From: Spartobacteria bacterium | GTDB lineage: Bacteria > Verrucomicrobiota > Verrucomicrobiia > Chthoniobacterales > Chthoniobacteraceae | Assembly (NCBI GenBank): GCA_021324825.1 | Contig: JAJPII010000023.1 | Span: 62,001 to 126,000, forward strand | Direction: 5' to 3' | Length of the DNA: 64,000 bases | In this document: positions 28,678 through 37,288 of the stretch, piece after piece | Numbering within the stretch: position 1 is the first letter of the stretch | How the letters are laid out: every line of letters begins with the position of its first letter | Notes under the pieces: generated by a model | Database searches by the model: none | What the model saw: the letters and a program-made list of their open reading frames with translations, nothing else | What the model was told of the DNA's origin: nothing | Made by a program: the position numbers and the translations under genes

Positions 28678-30297
28678 ATGATCGAAGTAAATCCCGATTT
28701 CGCCGCGGTAAAGCAGGGCCTCATCCCGCTGACGCCGCAAGAAAAAATCAAGCAGGAGAAAGACGGCCTCGACGTCATCCACGATATCTACCGCTATGCG
28801 AAGACCGGGTTCGCCTCGATAGCGGATGACGATTTCGAGCGGATGAAATGGTACGGCGTGTACCGGCAGAAGCCGAAGGACTCCGGCTATTTCATGTTGC
28901 GGACGAAGCTTCCCGGCGGCCAGATCAACGCCGCGCAGGCCGCGGTTCTCTCCCAGCTTACCGACAGGTTCGCGCACGGCTTTTGCGACATCACCACGCG
29001 GCAGACCATCCAGCTTCACTGGCTGCGGATCGAGGACATGCCGGAAATTTTCGCGGAACTGGAGTCGGTGGGCGTCACCACCAGCGGCGCGTGCGGCGAC
29101 GATACGCGCAACGTCGTCGGCTGCCCGGTGGCGGGCATCGACCCGGAGGAGATACTCGACGGCACGCCGCAGTTGCAACAGGTGAGCCGGGAGATGACCA
29201 ACAACCGCGATTTTTCCAACCTGCCGAGGAAATATAAAATCTCGGTGGCGGGCTGCCACATCCATTGCGCGCAGCCGGACATCAATTGCGCCGGCGTCTT
29301 CGGCCTGCGGCGCGGCGGGGAAGCCGGCTACGGCATAAAAGTCGGCGGCGGCCTTTCCTCCTCGCCGCACATGGCGCAGACGCTCCCGTATTTCCTGCGT
29401 CCGGACCAGGTGTGGCCGGTGGTTCGCGCCGTCAGCGAGATATTCCGGGATTGCGGCTACCGTCTCCGGCGCAACAGGGCCCGGTTCAAGTTCCTCGTGG
29501 CGGACTGGGGCGTGGAGCGCGTGGCCGCGGAGGTCGAGGCGCGTCTGGACTTCAAGCCCGACGCGCATTCCGATTTCCGCGTGCCGCATGACCAGGAGAC
29601 CGACCACCTGGGCATCCACGCGCAAAAGCAGCCGGGATTGTACTGGGCGGGCGTCAACATAGCGGGAGGGCGCATGCGGGACGGCCAGCTTGGCCTGCTC
29701 GGGAAGCTCGCCTCGAAGTATTGCGCGCCGGGCCTGGACGCGATCCGGCTCACCAACAAGCAGAATCTCCTTATCCTCAACATCCCGGAAGCGAACCTGC
29801 CCGCGTTGAAGCGCGAACTCGACCAGGCGGGCCTGCCGTACGAATCGTCCAACTTCCGCAAGGGATGCGTCACCTGCACCGGCATCGAATTTTGCAACCT
29901 GGCGGTCGCCGAGACCAAGAACCGGATGCTGGCCCTAGTCGAGCAACTCGAGGAGACGAGCGGCTGGTACAAGGACAAGATTCGCATCCACTTCAGCGGC
30001 TGCCCTTCGAGTTGCGGCCAGCACCAGATAGCCGACATCGGCTTCCGCGGCGCGCGCACCAAGGTCAACGGCGAGATGGTCGACGCCTACGACGCTTTCA
30101 TAGGCGGGCGCCTGGGCGACAAGCGCCGCTTCAACGAGTTGCTGAAAGGCAAGATCATCGCGAAAGACGTGCATATCTTCATCGACAAACTCCTGAGGGT
30201 GTTCGATTCCAAGAAGCAAGCCGGCGAGACCTTTGGCGAATTCTGCGATCGCGTGCCGCGGGAGGAAATCCTGGCAGGCCTGGCGGCTCATGGATAA
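28678..30297 (+). CDS. Siroheme-[4Fe-4S] nitrite/sulfite reductase
   Basis: 539 aa, like ferredoxin-nitrite reductase NirA/sulfite reductase beta. Cys400, Cys406, Cys442 and Cys446 (GCVTCTGIEFCN and SGCPSSCGQH) form the cofactor-ligating C-x5-C and C-x3-C pairs. Two ferrodoxin-like half-domains are visible (YGVYRQKPKDSGYFMLRTKLPGG and DHLGIHAQKQPGLYWAGVNIAGG). It would reduce nitrite to ammonia or sulfite to sulfide in assimilation. The nitrite branch is favoured by the DITTRQTIQLHWLRIED segment but not proven. It starts 119 bp from the divergent rpmH and overlaps the next gene by 8 bp. Confidence 0.9.
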   Translation: MIEVNPDFAAVKQGLIPLTPQEKIKQEKDGLDVIHDIYRYAKTGFASIADDDFERMKWYGVYRQKPKDSGYFMLRTKLPGGQINAAQAAVLSQLTDRFAHGFCDITTRQTIQLHWLRIEDMPEIFAELESVGVTTSGACGDDTRNVVGCPVAGIDPEEILDGTPQLQQVSREMTNNRDFSNLPRKYKISVAGCHIHCAQPDINCAGVFGLRRGGEAGYGIKVGGGLSSSPHMAQTLPYFLRPDQVWPVVRAVSEIFRDCGYRLRRNRARFKFLVADWGVERVAAEVEARLDFKPDAHSDFRVPHDQETDHLGIHAQKQPGLYWAGVNIAGGRMRDGQLGLLGKLASKYCAPGLDAIRLTNKQNLLILNIPEANLPALKRELDQAGLPYESSNFRKGCVTCTGIEFCNLAVAETKNRMLALVEQLEETSGWYKDKIRIHFSGCPSSCGQHQIADIGFRGARTKVNGEMVDAYDAFIGGRLGDKRRFNELLKGKIIAKDVHIFIDKLLRVFDSKKQAGETFGEFCDRVPREEILAGLAAHG

Positions 30298-30760
30298 AGA
30301 GATCATAGAGCCGGCCACGCTGGAGGACTTGCCGCAACTGACCGATTTGCTGGTCGATCTTTTCACGCAGGAAGAGGACTTCGAACCGAATCGCATAAAG
30401 CAGACGCGCGGTCTGCGGCTCCTGCTGGAGGAACCGCAGCGGGGGCGCATCTTCGTGCTTCGGCGGAATGGCCGCATCCTGTCGATGCTCAATCTGCTCT
30501 TCACCATCAGCACGGCGGAGGGCGGGTTCGTCGTGGTGCTGGAGGATGTCGTCGTCCACAGGGAGCATCGCGGCCAGAGGTTCGGCGACCGTCTGCTCCA
30601 GTACGCCATCAACTTCGCCAGGGAAAAGGGGTTTCTGCGCATCACGCTCCTGACGGACAGGGCGAATGAAGAGAGCCAGCGCTTCTTCAAGGCGCACGGT
30701 TTCTTCATCTCCAACATGATCCCGATGCGGCTGCTCCTCTCCGCCGCGCCGGAGGAGTGA
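30290..30760 (+). CDS. GNAT-family N-acetyltransferase
   Basis: 156 aa. A GNAT fold is indicated by VVVLEDVVVHREHRGQRFGDRLLQYAI (acetyl-CoA-binding R/Q-x-x-G-x-G/A-like loop) and the C-terminal TDRANEESQRFFKAHGF. It overlaps the reductase stop by 8 bp and ends directly before larB (no gap), so it is in an operon. The acceptor is unknown. The N-terminal start ATG 30290 has the purine-rich GGCGG upstream. Confidence 0.85.
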   Translation: MDKEIIEPATLEDLPQLTDLLVDLFTQEEDFEPNRIKQTRGLRLLLEEPQRGRIFVLRRNGRILSMLNLLFTISTAEGGFVVVLEDVVVHREHRGQRFGDRLLQYAINFAREKGFLRITLLTDRANEESQRFFKAHGFFISNMIPMRLLLSAAPEE

Positions 30761-31435
30761 ATGGAGGACTTCGTCAACCTCGGGTTCGCCCGTGTCGATA
30801 CCGGGCGAAGGGACCGGCGCGGCTTTCCTGAAGTCATCTATTGCGAGGGCAAAACTGCCGAAGACGTGCGGGCCATCGCGCGCGTCATCGTCGCCAACGA
30901 CCCGGTGTTGCTCGCCACGCGCGCCCGGCGGGAACACTACGACGCCGTTGCCGCCGAGTTTCCCGAGGCCGTCTTTCACGCGCGCGCCCGCTGCATCACC
31001 CTGGAAAAAGAGCCGTTGCCAAAGAACAGCGGCAAGGTGGGGGTCATTTGCGCCGGGACCTCGGATCTTCCCGTCGCGGAGGAGAGCATCGTCACGCTGG
31101 AGATTTTCGGCAATGCGGTCGAGCGGATCCACGACATCGGCGTGGCGGGGATTCACCGCCTCATCGCGGTGCGGGATCGGCTGGAGGCGTGCAACGTCCT
31201 CATCGTCGTGGCGGGCATGGAAGGCGCGCTGCCAAGCGCCGTGGCGGGCCTCACGAGCAGGCCGATCATCGCGGTTCCGACCAGCGTGGGGTACGGCGCG
31301 AGCTTCGGAGGCCTGGCGGCGTTGCTGGGCATGTTGAACAGTTGCGGCAGCGGGGTCACCGTGGTGAATATCGACAACGGCTTCGGGGCGGCCTACGCCG
31401 CCGCGACCATCAACCGCCTGTTGAACGGAAGATGA
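30761..31435 (+). CDS. larB: LarB-like nickel-pincer cofactor biosynthesis protein
   Basis: 224 aa. LarB carboxylates and hydrolyses nicotinic acid adenine dinucleotide toward the nickel-pincer nucleotide cofactor of lactate racemase. The conserved parts are VDTGRRDRRGFPEVIYCEGKTAED, CAGTSDLPVAEE, VAGMEGALPSAVAGL and the closing PTSVGYGASFGGLAALLGMLNSC, NIDNGFGAAYAAA. The N-terminus is shortened relative to some members. No larA, larC or larE is in the window. It overlaps the next gene (ATGA). Confidence 0.9.
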   Translation: MEDFVNLGFARVDTGRRDRRGFPEVIYCEGKTAEDVRAIARVIVANDPVLLATRARREHYDAVAAEFPEAVFHARARCITLEKEPLPKNSGKVGVICAGTSDLPVAEESIVTLEIFGNAVERIHDIGVAGIHRLIAVRDRLEACNVLIVVAGMEGALPSAVAGLTSRPIIAVPTSVGYGASFGGLAALLGMLNSCGSGVTVVNIDNGFGAAYAAATINRLLNGR

Positions 31436-31947
31436 GAAACCTGCTCCTGGAAGCCGTCGAATACAAAACGAAGGACACCTCCTTCGGCACATGGAAATCG
31501 CACCTGAGTCCCGAAGGGCATGCCTACCACGAATTCACCTCGCACCGTCAAATCGCGGGGATGCCGTTCCTCCACTACACCGCCGGGAAAAATCCCGAAA
31601 CCGGCAGGAGGAAAGTCGCGAGGGGCTTTGTAGCCGTCGGGCGGCTGGCTGTCGGCGTCGTGGCGATAGGGCAGGCGGCGTGCGGCGTCGTCTCGATCGG
31701 CCAGCTTAGTTTCGGCGTGCTTGCCGGCGTCGGGCAGCTCTGCGTCGGCCTTGTTGCAATCGGGCAGATAAGCCTGGGCGTTCTTTTCGGCGCCGGGCAG
31801 CTTGCGACCGGCATCGTGGCGATCGGGCAGGCGGCGTTCGGGTATTACGTCCTCGCGCAATCGGGCGCCGGGGTTCACGTCTGGGACGCGGAAGGCGGCG
31901 ATAACGCGGCGCGCGGCTTTTTTTCGGCTCTGCGGTCTTGGAAGTGA
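31432..31947 (+). CDS. Unknown protein with tandem IGQ/VGQ glycine repeats
   Basis: 171 aa, not recognised. The N-terminal 60 residues look globular (SFGTWKSHLSPEGHAYHEFTS). The centre has about nine tandem units of roughly 10-11 residues: a small-hydrophobic strand ending in I/V-G-Q (VVAIGQAACG, VVSIGQLSFG, GVGQLCVG, VAIGQISLG, GAGQLATG, VAIGQAAFG). The pattern resembles left-handed or pentapeptide-like solenoid repeats or a glycine-zipper membrane association. Overlap with the larB stop (ATGA) shows translational coupling. A repeat element follows 24 bp downstream. Function unknown. Confidence 0.7.
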   Translation: MRNLLLEAVEYKTKDTSFGTWKSHLSPEGHAYHEFTSHRQIAGMPFLHYTAGKNPETGRRKVARGFVAVGRLAVGVVAIGQAACGVVSIGQLSFGVLAGVGQLCVGLVAIGQISLGVLFGAGQLATGIVAIGQAAFGYYVLAQSGAGVHVWDAEGGDNAARGFFSALRSWK

Positions 31948-31971
31948 CGTTCGCCCTGGGGCGGCGTCGTC

Positions 31972-32059
31972 GTAGAGGCGGCTGTGCCAGCCGCCTGGAG
32001 CGGGCAAAAAGCCAAAAGCGCCGGGTCTTTGGTTAGGCGGCTGGCACAGCCGCCTCTAC
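31972..32059. repeat. REPIN-like inverted repeat doublet, copy 3
   Basis: Two perfect 25-bp inverted units (31972-31996 and 32035-32059) with the GGCGGCTGTGCCAGCCGCC palindrome and a 38-bp spacer. The right flank repeats CTCTACA three times and runs into CTCTAA, whose complement contains the TAG stop of the minus-strand gene at 32074. Same family as 15609-15683. Confidence 0.9.
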
Positions 32060-32073
32060 AGCCTCTACAACCT

Positions 32074-33141
32074 CTAACGCAGTTCTTCCGGCACTTTCCC
32101 GACCAGCGCCTTGATCTTCTCCGCTTCCTCGCGGTCGCAGACGAGGAGCGCGTCGTCGGTTTGGACGATGATGAGATTCTTCGCGCCCAGCAGGCTGATG
32201 TTCGTTTTGCGGCTGGAGAAGACGATGTTGTTGGCGGCGTCAATCTGGGTCAGCGCCATGTTGGATGCGTTGCCGCCTTCGTCCTGCCGGAGGTATTTCG
32301 CGACGGCTGTCCAGCTTCCGACGTCATCCCAATCGAAGGCGGCTTCGACCACCAGGACGCGGGCCGCGCGCTCCATGATGGCGTAGTCGACGGATATCTT
32401 CGGCAGTTTCGGGAAGCGCTCGGCGAGGATTTTCCCCATGTCCGGCGATTGGCGGATCTGGCCGATGAATTCCGACAGTTCCGGCGTGTATTTGTCAAAT
32501 GCGTCGAGGATGGACGGGAGGGTCCAGATGAACATGCCGGCGTTCCAGCGGAAGTTGCCCTGTTTCAGGAAGCTTTCCGCAAGCTCGGGCGCGGGCTTTT
32601 CGCGGAAGCGGAGCACCTCGTGCACGGCGGGCGCGCCCGGGTCGAAATCGAGCTTTTTGCCCAATTCGATGTAGCCGAGACCGGGGCAGGCCCAGGTGGG
32701 TTGCAGGCCGATTGTCACGAGGTCGCCGGTCTTTTCCGCGGCGGCGGCGGCGGTGCGCAAGGTGCGGTGGAAGCCCGCTTCATCCTGGATGAGGTGGTCG
32801 GCGGGGAGGACGATCATCGTCGCGTCGGGATCGCGCAAAGCGACCCAGCCCGTGGCCAAGGCGACGGCGGCGGCGGTGTCGCGCTTGGCGGGCTCGGCGA
32901 CGATGTTTTCCGGCGGAAGCCGGCCGCATGTCGCGCGCACCTCTTTTTCCTGATCCGAGTTCGTCAGGATGAGAATGTTTTGCGGCGGGACCAGCCCTTC
33001 CAGCCGCTGGAGCGTCTGCCCCAGCAGGGTCTGCTCCGAGAAAAGGGCGAGGAGTTGTTTCGGCTTGGTTTTGCGGCTGAGCGGCCAGAAACGTTCTCCG
33101 CTGCCGCCGGCGAGGATAAGGACATAGAGAGATGAAGCCAT
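32074..33141 (-). CDS. manC: Mannose-1-phosphate guanylyltransferase
   Basis: 355 aa. Makes GDP-mannose from mannose-1-phosphate and GTP for glycan synthesis. The nucleotidyltransferase signature LILAGGSGERFWPLSRKTKPKQLL is at the N-terminus (residues about 6-30); FREKPAPELAE and WNAGMFIWTLPSI and FDWDDVGSW are further family motifs. The C-terminal cupin/phosphomannose-isomerase domain is absent, so this is the short form. ATG at 33141 is chosen over an upstream frame because the family starts with this segment. Together with the glycosyltransferase genes it fits mannosylation. Confidence 0.92.
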   Translation of the reverse strand: MASSLYVLILAGGSGERFWPLSRKTKPKQLLALFSEQTLLGQTLQRLEGLVPPQNILILTNSDQEKEVRATCGRLPPENIVAEPAKRDTAAAVALATGWVALRDPDATMIVLPADHLIQDEAGFHRTLRTAAAAAEKTGDLVTIGLQPTWACPGLGYIELGKKLDFDPGAPAVHEVLRFREKPAPELAESFLKQGNFRWNAGMFIWTLPSILDAFDKYTPELSEFIGQIRQSPDMGKILAERFPKLPKISVDYAIMERAARVLVVEAAFDWDDVGSWTAVAKYLRQDEGGNASNMALTQIDAANNIVFSSRKTNISLLGAKNLIIVQTDDALLVCDREEAEKIKALVGKVPEELR

Positions 33142-33159
33142 GACGAGATGAAAGTGAAC

Positions 33160-33183
33160 AAGCATCTCGCATGCAAGATGCTT
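33160..33183. promoter_or_regulatory. Palindrome in the divergent manC / small-protein promoter region
   Basis: AAGCATCT (33160-33167) and AGATGCTT (33176-33183) are perfect inverted 8-mers around a cgcatgca centre that is itself palindromic. It lies 19 bp upstream of the manC start and 84 bp upstream of the small + strand gene, so it could be an operator for either. Only the symmetry is seen. Confidence 0.4.
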
Positions 33184-33267
33184 ATCCAAAATTTATATTT
33201 TATGAGCCGCGCGATTGGAGTTGGTTTTTCACGACGGACGCCGCATATTCGCTCGTACTTAAGCTTT

Positions 33268-33564
33268 ATGGAAATGACTCCGCCAAACACCCCAGAAGCC
33301 TGGACCACGCCCGGCTTGACCGTTCTGACCCAGACGACTTTGGGCTGCGGCGCCGGGCTTCTCCTGGCGGCGAAAATGGACCGCAGGGCGCAGAAGGTGA
33401 CGGCCATCGTCCTGCTCTCCATCGGCCTGGCCTCGACGCTGTCGCTCGCCTTCGGCGTCTGGTTCAAGCGGTTGAACCGCCCCGAGTCTGACCGGGGGAT
33501 GCGCAAGCGTCTCGCATCCATCCGGGAAGGCCATGTCTTCTCGGAGGACGCGGAGCTTTACTGA
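33268..33564 (+). CDS. Small conserved membrane protein, function unknown
   Basis: 98 aa from ATG 33268. A hydrophobic N-terminal segment TVLTQTTLGCGAGLLLAA and a second helix VTAIVLLSIGLASTLSLAFGVWF precede a basic tail (RLNRPESDRGMRKRLASIREGH). Two membrane helices with a cytoplasmic tail are predicted. I do not recognise the family, though similar short proteins seem common in Verrucomicrobia. It converges on the glucan phosphorylase gene 6 bp downstream. An upstream ATG frame to 33148 is possible but overlaps the manC start region. Confidence 0.7.
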   Translation: MEMTPPNTPEAWTTPGLTVLTQTTLGCGAGLLLAAKMDRRAQKVTAIVLLSIGLASTLSLAFGVWFKRLNRPESDRGMRKRLASIREGHVFSEDAELY

Positions 33565-33570
33565 CCCCCC

Positions 33571-36132
33571 CTATTTCGCCCAGGTGATGAGGCGAAGCTC
33601 GTGGTCCTGCGTCAAGTCGGGGTGGGTGGGGATGACCCGCACGTTGAATCCATAGGCGCCGCTTTCCGGCGCGGGGATGGAGCCTTCGTAGACATGGTCG
33701 CCCGAGGAGCCGGGGCTGCTCGTGACGGAAAGGTCTATCACGGTCGGCTTGGATATCTTGTTATCCATATTCTCGCCGAAATAGGCCTGCACCCGCACGA
33801 AATCCGGCGTCAGAACGCCCAGATGGACCTTGGCGGATATCTTCAGCGATTCGCCGACGACGATGCTGGCTTTGTCCGCGTTCTCCACCTGCGTGTCGAT
33901 GATCCGGACCTGCGACCAGTCTTTGCGCATGCGGGATTTCCACTGGCTGATCGCCTTGCCTTTCTCGAAGCCGTTCGCGGTGAGTTTCGCGCGCGCGGCG
34001 GCGGCCGGCTCGTACAGACGCTCGGCGTATTCCTTGACCATGCGATGCGTGTTGAAAACGGGCGTGACGCTCCGGATCGACTCGCGCATCAATTGCAGCC
34101 AGGCGACGGGAAGGCGGCCATCCGGCTTGGCGTAATAGAGCGGGATGATCTGCGTTTCGAGTATCTGGAATAGGCTGGCCACGTCGACCTCGTTCTGGAA
34201 TTCGACGGTTCCGTGCGTGATTTCCGCGCCGATGGCCCAGCCGTTCTTGCCGTTGTAGCTCTCGCACCACCAGCCGTCCAGCACGCTCAGGTTCAATCCG
34301 CCGTTGGGCGGCAGTTTCATGCCGCTGGTGCCGCTCGCTTCGTAAGGACGCAGCGGCGTGTTCAGCCAGAGATCGACCCCCTGGGTGAGGCGCCGCGCGA
34401 TGTTCGTGTCGTAGTCCTCGACGAAGACGATGCGGTTCTCGAACTCTTTTTCCCGCGTGTGTTTATAGACTTCCTGGATGAAGCGCTTGCCGCCGTCGTC
34501 TTTCGGGTGCGCCTTGCCCGCGAAGATGAATTGGACGGGCTGCTGCGTGTTGGTCAGCATTTTCACGAGGCGCTCGGGCTCGGTGAAGAGAAGGGTGCCG
34601 CGCTTGTACGTGGCGAAGCGCCGCGCGAAGCCGATGGTGAGTATCTCGGGATTGAGAAGCTGGTTGACCCGGCGGATTTTCTCCGGCGACTCGCCGATGC
34701 GCTCGCGCTGCGCGCGGACGCGGCTGCGGACAAATTCGATGAGGCGGAGTTTCAGCGCCTGGTGGGTTTCCCACAGCACGTCGTCGGGGATGTCGATGAC
34801 GCCGCGCCAGAATTCCTGGTCGATGAGGTGCTCCTCCCAGTCGTTGCCGACATATTTCTCGAAGAGCGCCGCGAACTCGGGCGCCGTCCACGTCTTGGTG
34901 TGGATGCCGTTCGTTATGCTGGTGATCGGCACTTCCTCCTCCGGGACGCCCGACCAGACGTTCTTCCACAACTGCCTGCTCACTTCCCCGTGCAGCGCGC
35001 TGACGCCGTTGGAGTGCCTGCTGGTGCGCAACGCCAGGATCGTCATGCTGAAGGCGTCCACGGGTTCGACACTCTCCTGTCCGAGGCGGAAAAATTCGTC
35101 GAAGGTCAGTCCGACGCTTTGCGGGTAGCGCCCGAAGTAGCGGGTCATGAGATCGCGCGGGAAGGCGTCGTTGCCCGCCGGCACGGGGGTATGGGTGGTG
35201 AAGATGTTGCCGGCGGCCACCACTTGCAGGGCGCTGTAGAAGTCGAGGTTCTTCTCCTGCACGCCGCGCCGGATGAGTTCCAGCGAAAGGAACGCCGAGT
35301 GCCCTTCGTTCATGTGATGGACCTGCGGCGTTATGCCCATCGCGTTCAACGCGCGCACGCCGCCGATGCCGAGCACGATCTCCTGCCGGATGCGCATCTC
35401 CAGGTCGCCGCCGTACAGTTCGGCGGTTATGAGGCGGTCTTCGGCGCTGTTCTCGGCCACGTCCGTGTCGAGCAGATAGAGGGTTATTCTTCCGATGGCC
35501 AGTTCCCAGACCTTCGCGTAAACCTCGCGCCCCAGGAGATCGACCGAGATGAGGAGCGGCTTGTCGTCCTTGCGGACTTCCTTGATCGGCAGATGATGGA
35601 AATTCTGGTTGAGGCTGACGCTCTCCTGCCACCCGTCCTTGTTAATCTGCTGTTTGAAGTAACCGTGCCGGTACAACAGCGTGACCGCGCAGAAATTCAG
35701 GTCGAGATCGCTCGCGGACTTGCAATGGTCGCCGGAGAGGATGCCGAGGCCGCCGGAATAATTCGGCACGGATTCATGGAAGCCGACCTCCGCCGAGAAA
35801 TAGGCTACGGGGTTCTTCGAAGGGCCGCCCGGGCGGGTCTTGCCGTAGGTGTCCTTGCGCGCGAGGTAGTCCTTGAATTTCTTGTGGATGACCTTCAGTT
35901 CGCGCTTGAAGTCGTCGTTGCCCGCCACTTCCAGCAGGCGGGCCTGCCGCGAGAGTTGCAGCATGCGCAGCGGATTATGGTTCGTCCTCGTCCACAGGTC
36001 GGGATCGAGATGGCGGAAAAGTTTCCGCGCCGCGGGTTCCCAGGTCCACCAGAGATTGAAGACAATATCCCGCAACGGTTCGAGTTCTTCGGGCAACTTG
36101 GGGATGACGTTATAAGTATGTAATGGCTGCAT
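33571..36132 (-). CDS. glgP: Alpha-glucan (glycogen) phosphorylase, GT35
   Basis: 853 aa. Releases glucose-1-phosphate from glycogen or maltodextrin. N-terminal DUF3417-type domain (PEELEPLRDIVFNLWWTWEPAARKLFRHLDP) and the catalytic part with YFSAEVGFHESVPNYSGGLGILSGDH, HHMNEGHSAFLSLEL, TTHTPVPAGND and the pyridoxal-phosphate region (LRPYEASGTSGMKLPPNGGLNLSVLDGWW). This belongs to the long GlgP subfamily found in many thermophiles and Verrucomicrobia. Start at ATG 36132 because the longer frame is non-conserved. It diverges from the aldo/keto reductase with a 126-bp gap. Confidence 0.94.
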   Translation of the reverse strand: MQPLHTYNVIPKLPEELEPLRDIVFNLWWTWEPAARKLFRHLDPDLWTRTNHNPLRMLQLSRQARLLEVAGNDDFKRELKVIHKKFKDYLARKDTYGKTRPGGPSKNPVAYFSAEVGFHESVPNYSGGLGILSGDHCKSASDLDLNFCAVTLLYRHGYFKQQINKDGWQESVSLNQNFHHLPIKEVRKDDKPLLISVDLLGREVYAKVWELAIGRITLYLLDTDVAENSAEDRLITAELYGGDLEMRIRQEIVLGIGGVRALNAMGITPQVHHMNEGHSAFLSLELIRRGVQEKNLDFYSALQVVAAGNIFTTHTPVPAGNDAFPRDLMTRYFGRYPQSVGLTFDEFFRLGQESVEPVDAFSMTILALRTSRHSNGVSALHGEVSRQLWKNVWSGVPEEEVPITSITNGIHTKTWTAPEFAALFEKYVGNDWEEHLIDQEFWRGVIDIPDDVLWETHQALKLRLIEFVRSRVRAQRERIGESPEKIRRVNQLLNPEILTIGFARRFATYKRGTLLFTEPERLVKMLTNTQQPVQFIFAGKAHPKDDGGKRFIQEVYKHTREKEFENRIVFVEDYDTNIARRLTQGVDLWLNTPLRPYEASGTSGMKLPPNGGLNLSVLDGWWCESYNGKNGWAIGAEITHGTVEFQNEVDVASLFQILETQIIPLYYAKPDGRLPVAWLQLMRESIRSVTPVFNTHRMVKEYAERLYEPAAAARAKLTANGFEKGKAISQWKSRMRKDWSQVRIIDTQVENADKASIVVGESLKISAKVHLGVLTPDFVRVQAYFGENMDNKISKPTVIDLSVTSSPGSSGDHVYEGSIPAPESGAYGFNVRVIPTHPDLTQDHELRLITWAK

Positions 36133-36258
36133 GTTTTTGGTTGGTTGCGGGCGGAACCGCGGAAGATTAGCGAATGACTCCTTGCTGGCAAAGCAATTTT
36201 CTTGCCCGCCCGCTCTTGGCAAAAAGGCGGCGCTGCCTTATTCGTTACGGATAGCGTC

Positions 36259-37278
36259 ATGAAATACCGCACCTTTCCCCGAACCACTCTTTCCGTCAGC
36301 GAAGTCGGCTTTGGCCTCTGGACCGTTTCGACCGGCTGGTGGGGGCAATTCACGGAAGGCGAGGCCGTGGGTCTCATGCAAAAGGCGTTCGATCTCGGCG
36401 TCACTCTTTTCGACGCGGCCGACACCTACGGAAACGGCTTGAGCGAGGAATTGATCGCCAAGGCTTTCCAGGGGCGCCGGGACGAAATCGTCATCGCCAC
36501 CAAGATCGGGTACGACTTCGTCAACCACGGCGACAAGCGCCGGGGCCAGCGCGAGATTCCGCAGGATTTCTCGCCCGCCGCGCTCGTCCGCGCCACCGAC
36601 GCGGCGCTCAAGCGGTTGCGGACGGACCGCATCGACCTCATGCAATTGCACAATATCCGCATGGAGCAGGTAAGCGATGACAGCGTCTGGACAACCCTGG
36701 AACGGCTGAAGGGCGAGGGGAAAATTCTCCACTACGGCATCGCGCTCGGCCCGGCCATCGGCTGGCAGGGCGAAGGCGTCGACTGCATCCGGGAACGCGA
36801 ACTGACCAGTGTCCAGCACATCTACAACATCCTGGAGCAGCACCCCGGCCGCGCCATCCAGCAAGCCGCCGAGGACGCCGGTCGCGACACGCTTTTTCTC
36901 ATCCGCGTCCCGCATTCCTCCGGGATGCTGGAAGGCCGTTACACCGCCGACACCGTTTTCCCGCCGAACGACCACCGCAACCACCGTCCGCGAAGCTGGC
37001 TCCTGAACGGCGTCAGGAAAGTCGGGCGACTCCGGTTTCTGGAAAACGCGGACAGGACGTTGGGGCAGGCCGCCTTGCAATGGCTCCTCGCCGACCCGCG
37101 CGTCGCCTCGACCCTGCCGAATATCTACGGGGAGGATCAACTCCGCGAATTCGCCGCGGCGCCGGAATGCCCGCCCCTGACGGAGGACGACATGGAGGAG
37201 ATCGAGCGCCTCCATTCCGGGAATTTCGGCGTCGAGGAGGACGCGCCGAAATTCAAGGGGACCATGCAGCCGGCCTGA
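36259..37278 (+). CDS. Aldo/keto reductase
   Basis: 339 aa. The (beta/alpha)8 aldo-keto reductase fold is shown by LFDAADTYGNGLSEELI (catalytic Asp and Tyr), KIGYDFV (Lys), and RLRTDRIDLMQLHNI (His). The C-terminal LGQAALQWLLADPRVASTLPNIYGEDQLREF is the NADP-binding region. Probably cytoplasmic NADPH-dependent oxidoreductase; substrate unknown. It runs into ftsK with 10 bp between them. Confidence 0.92.
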   Translation: MKYRTFPRTTLSVSEVGFGLWTVSTGWWGQFTEGEAVGLMQKAFDLGVTLFDAADTYGNGLSEELIAKAFQGRRDEIVIATKIGYDFVNHGDKRRGQREIPQDFSPAALVRATDAALKRLRTDRIDLMQLHNIRMEQVSDDSVWTTLERLKGEGKILHYGIALGPAIGWQGEGVDCIRERELTSVQHIYNILEQHPGRAIQQAAEDAGRDTLFLIRVPHSSGMLEGRYTADTVFPPNDHRNHRPRSWLLNGVRKVGRLRFLENADRTLGQAALQWLLADPRVASTLPNIYGEDQLREFAAAPECPPLTEDDMEEIERLHSGNFGVEEDAPKFKGTMQPA

Positions 37279-37288
37279 TGTCGTCACT

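Noticed and set aside
34213-36123. Long plus-strand open frame opposite glucan phosphorylase
   Set aside because: Shadow frame; the minus strand encodes a complete GT35 enzyme.
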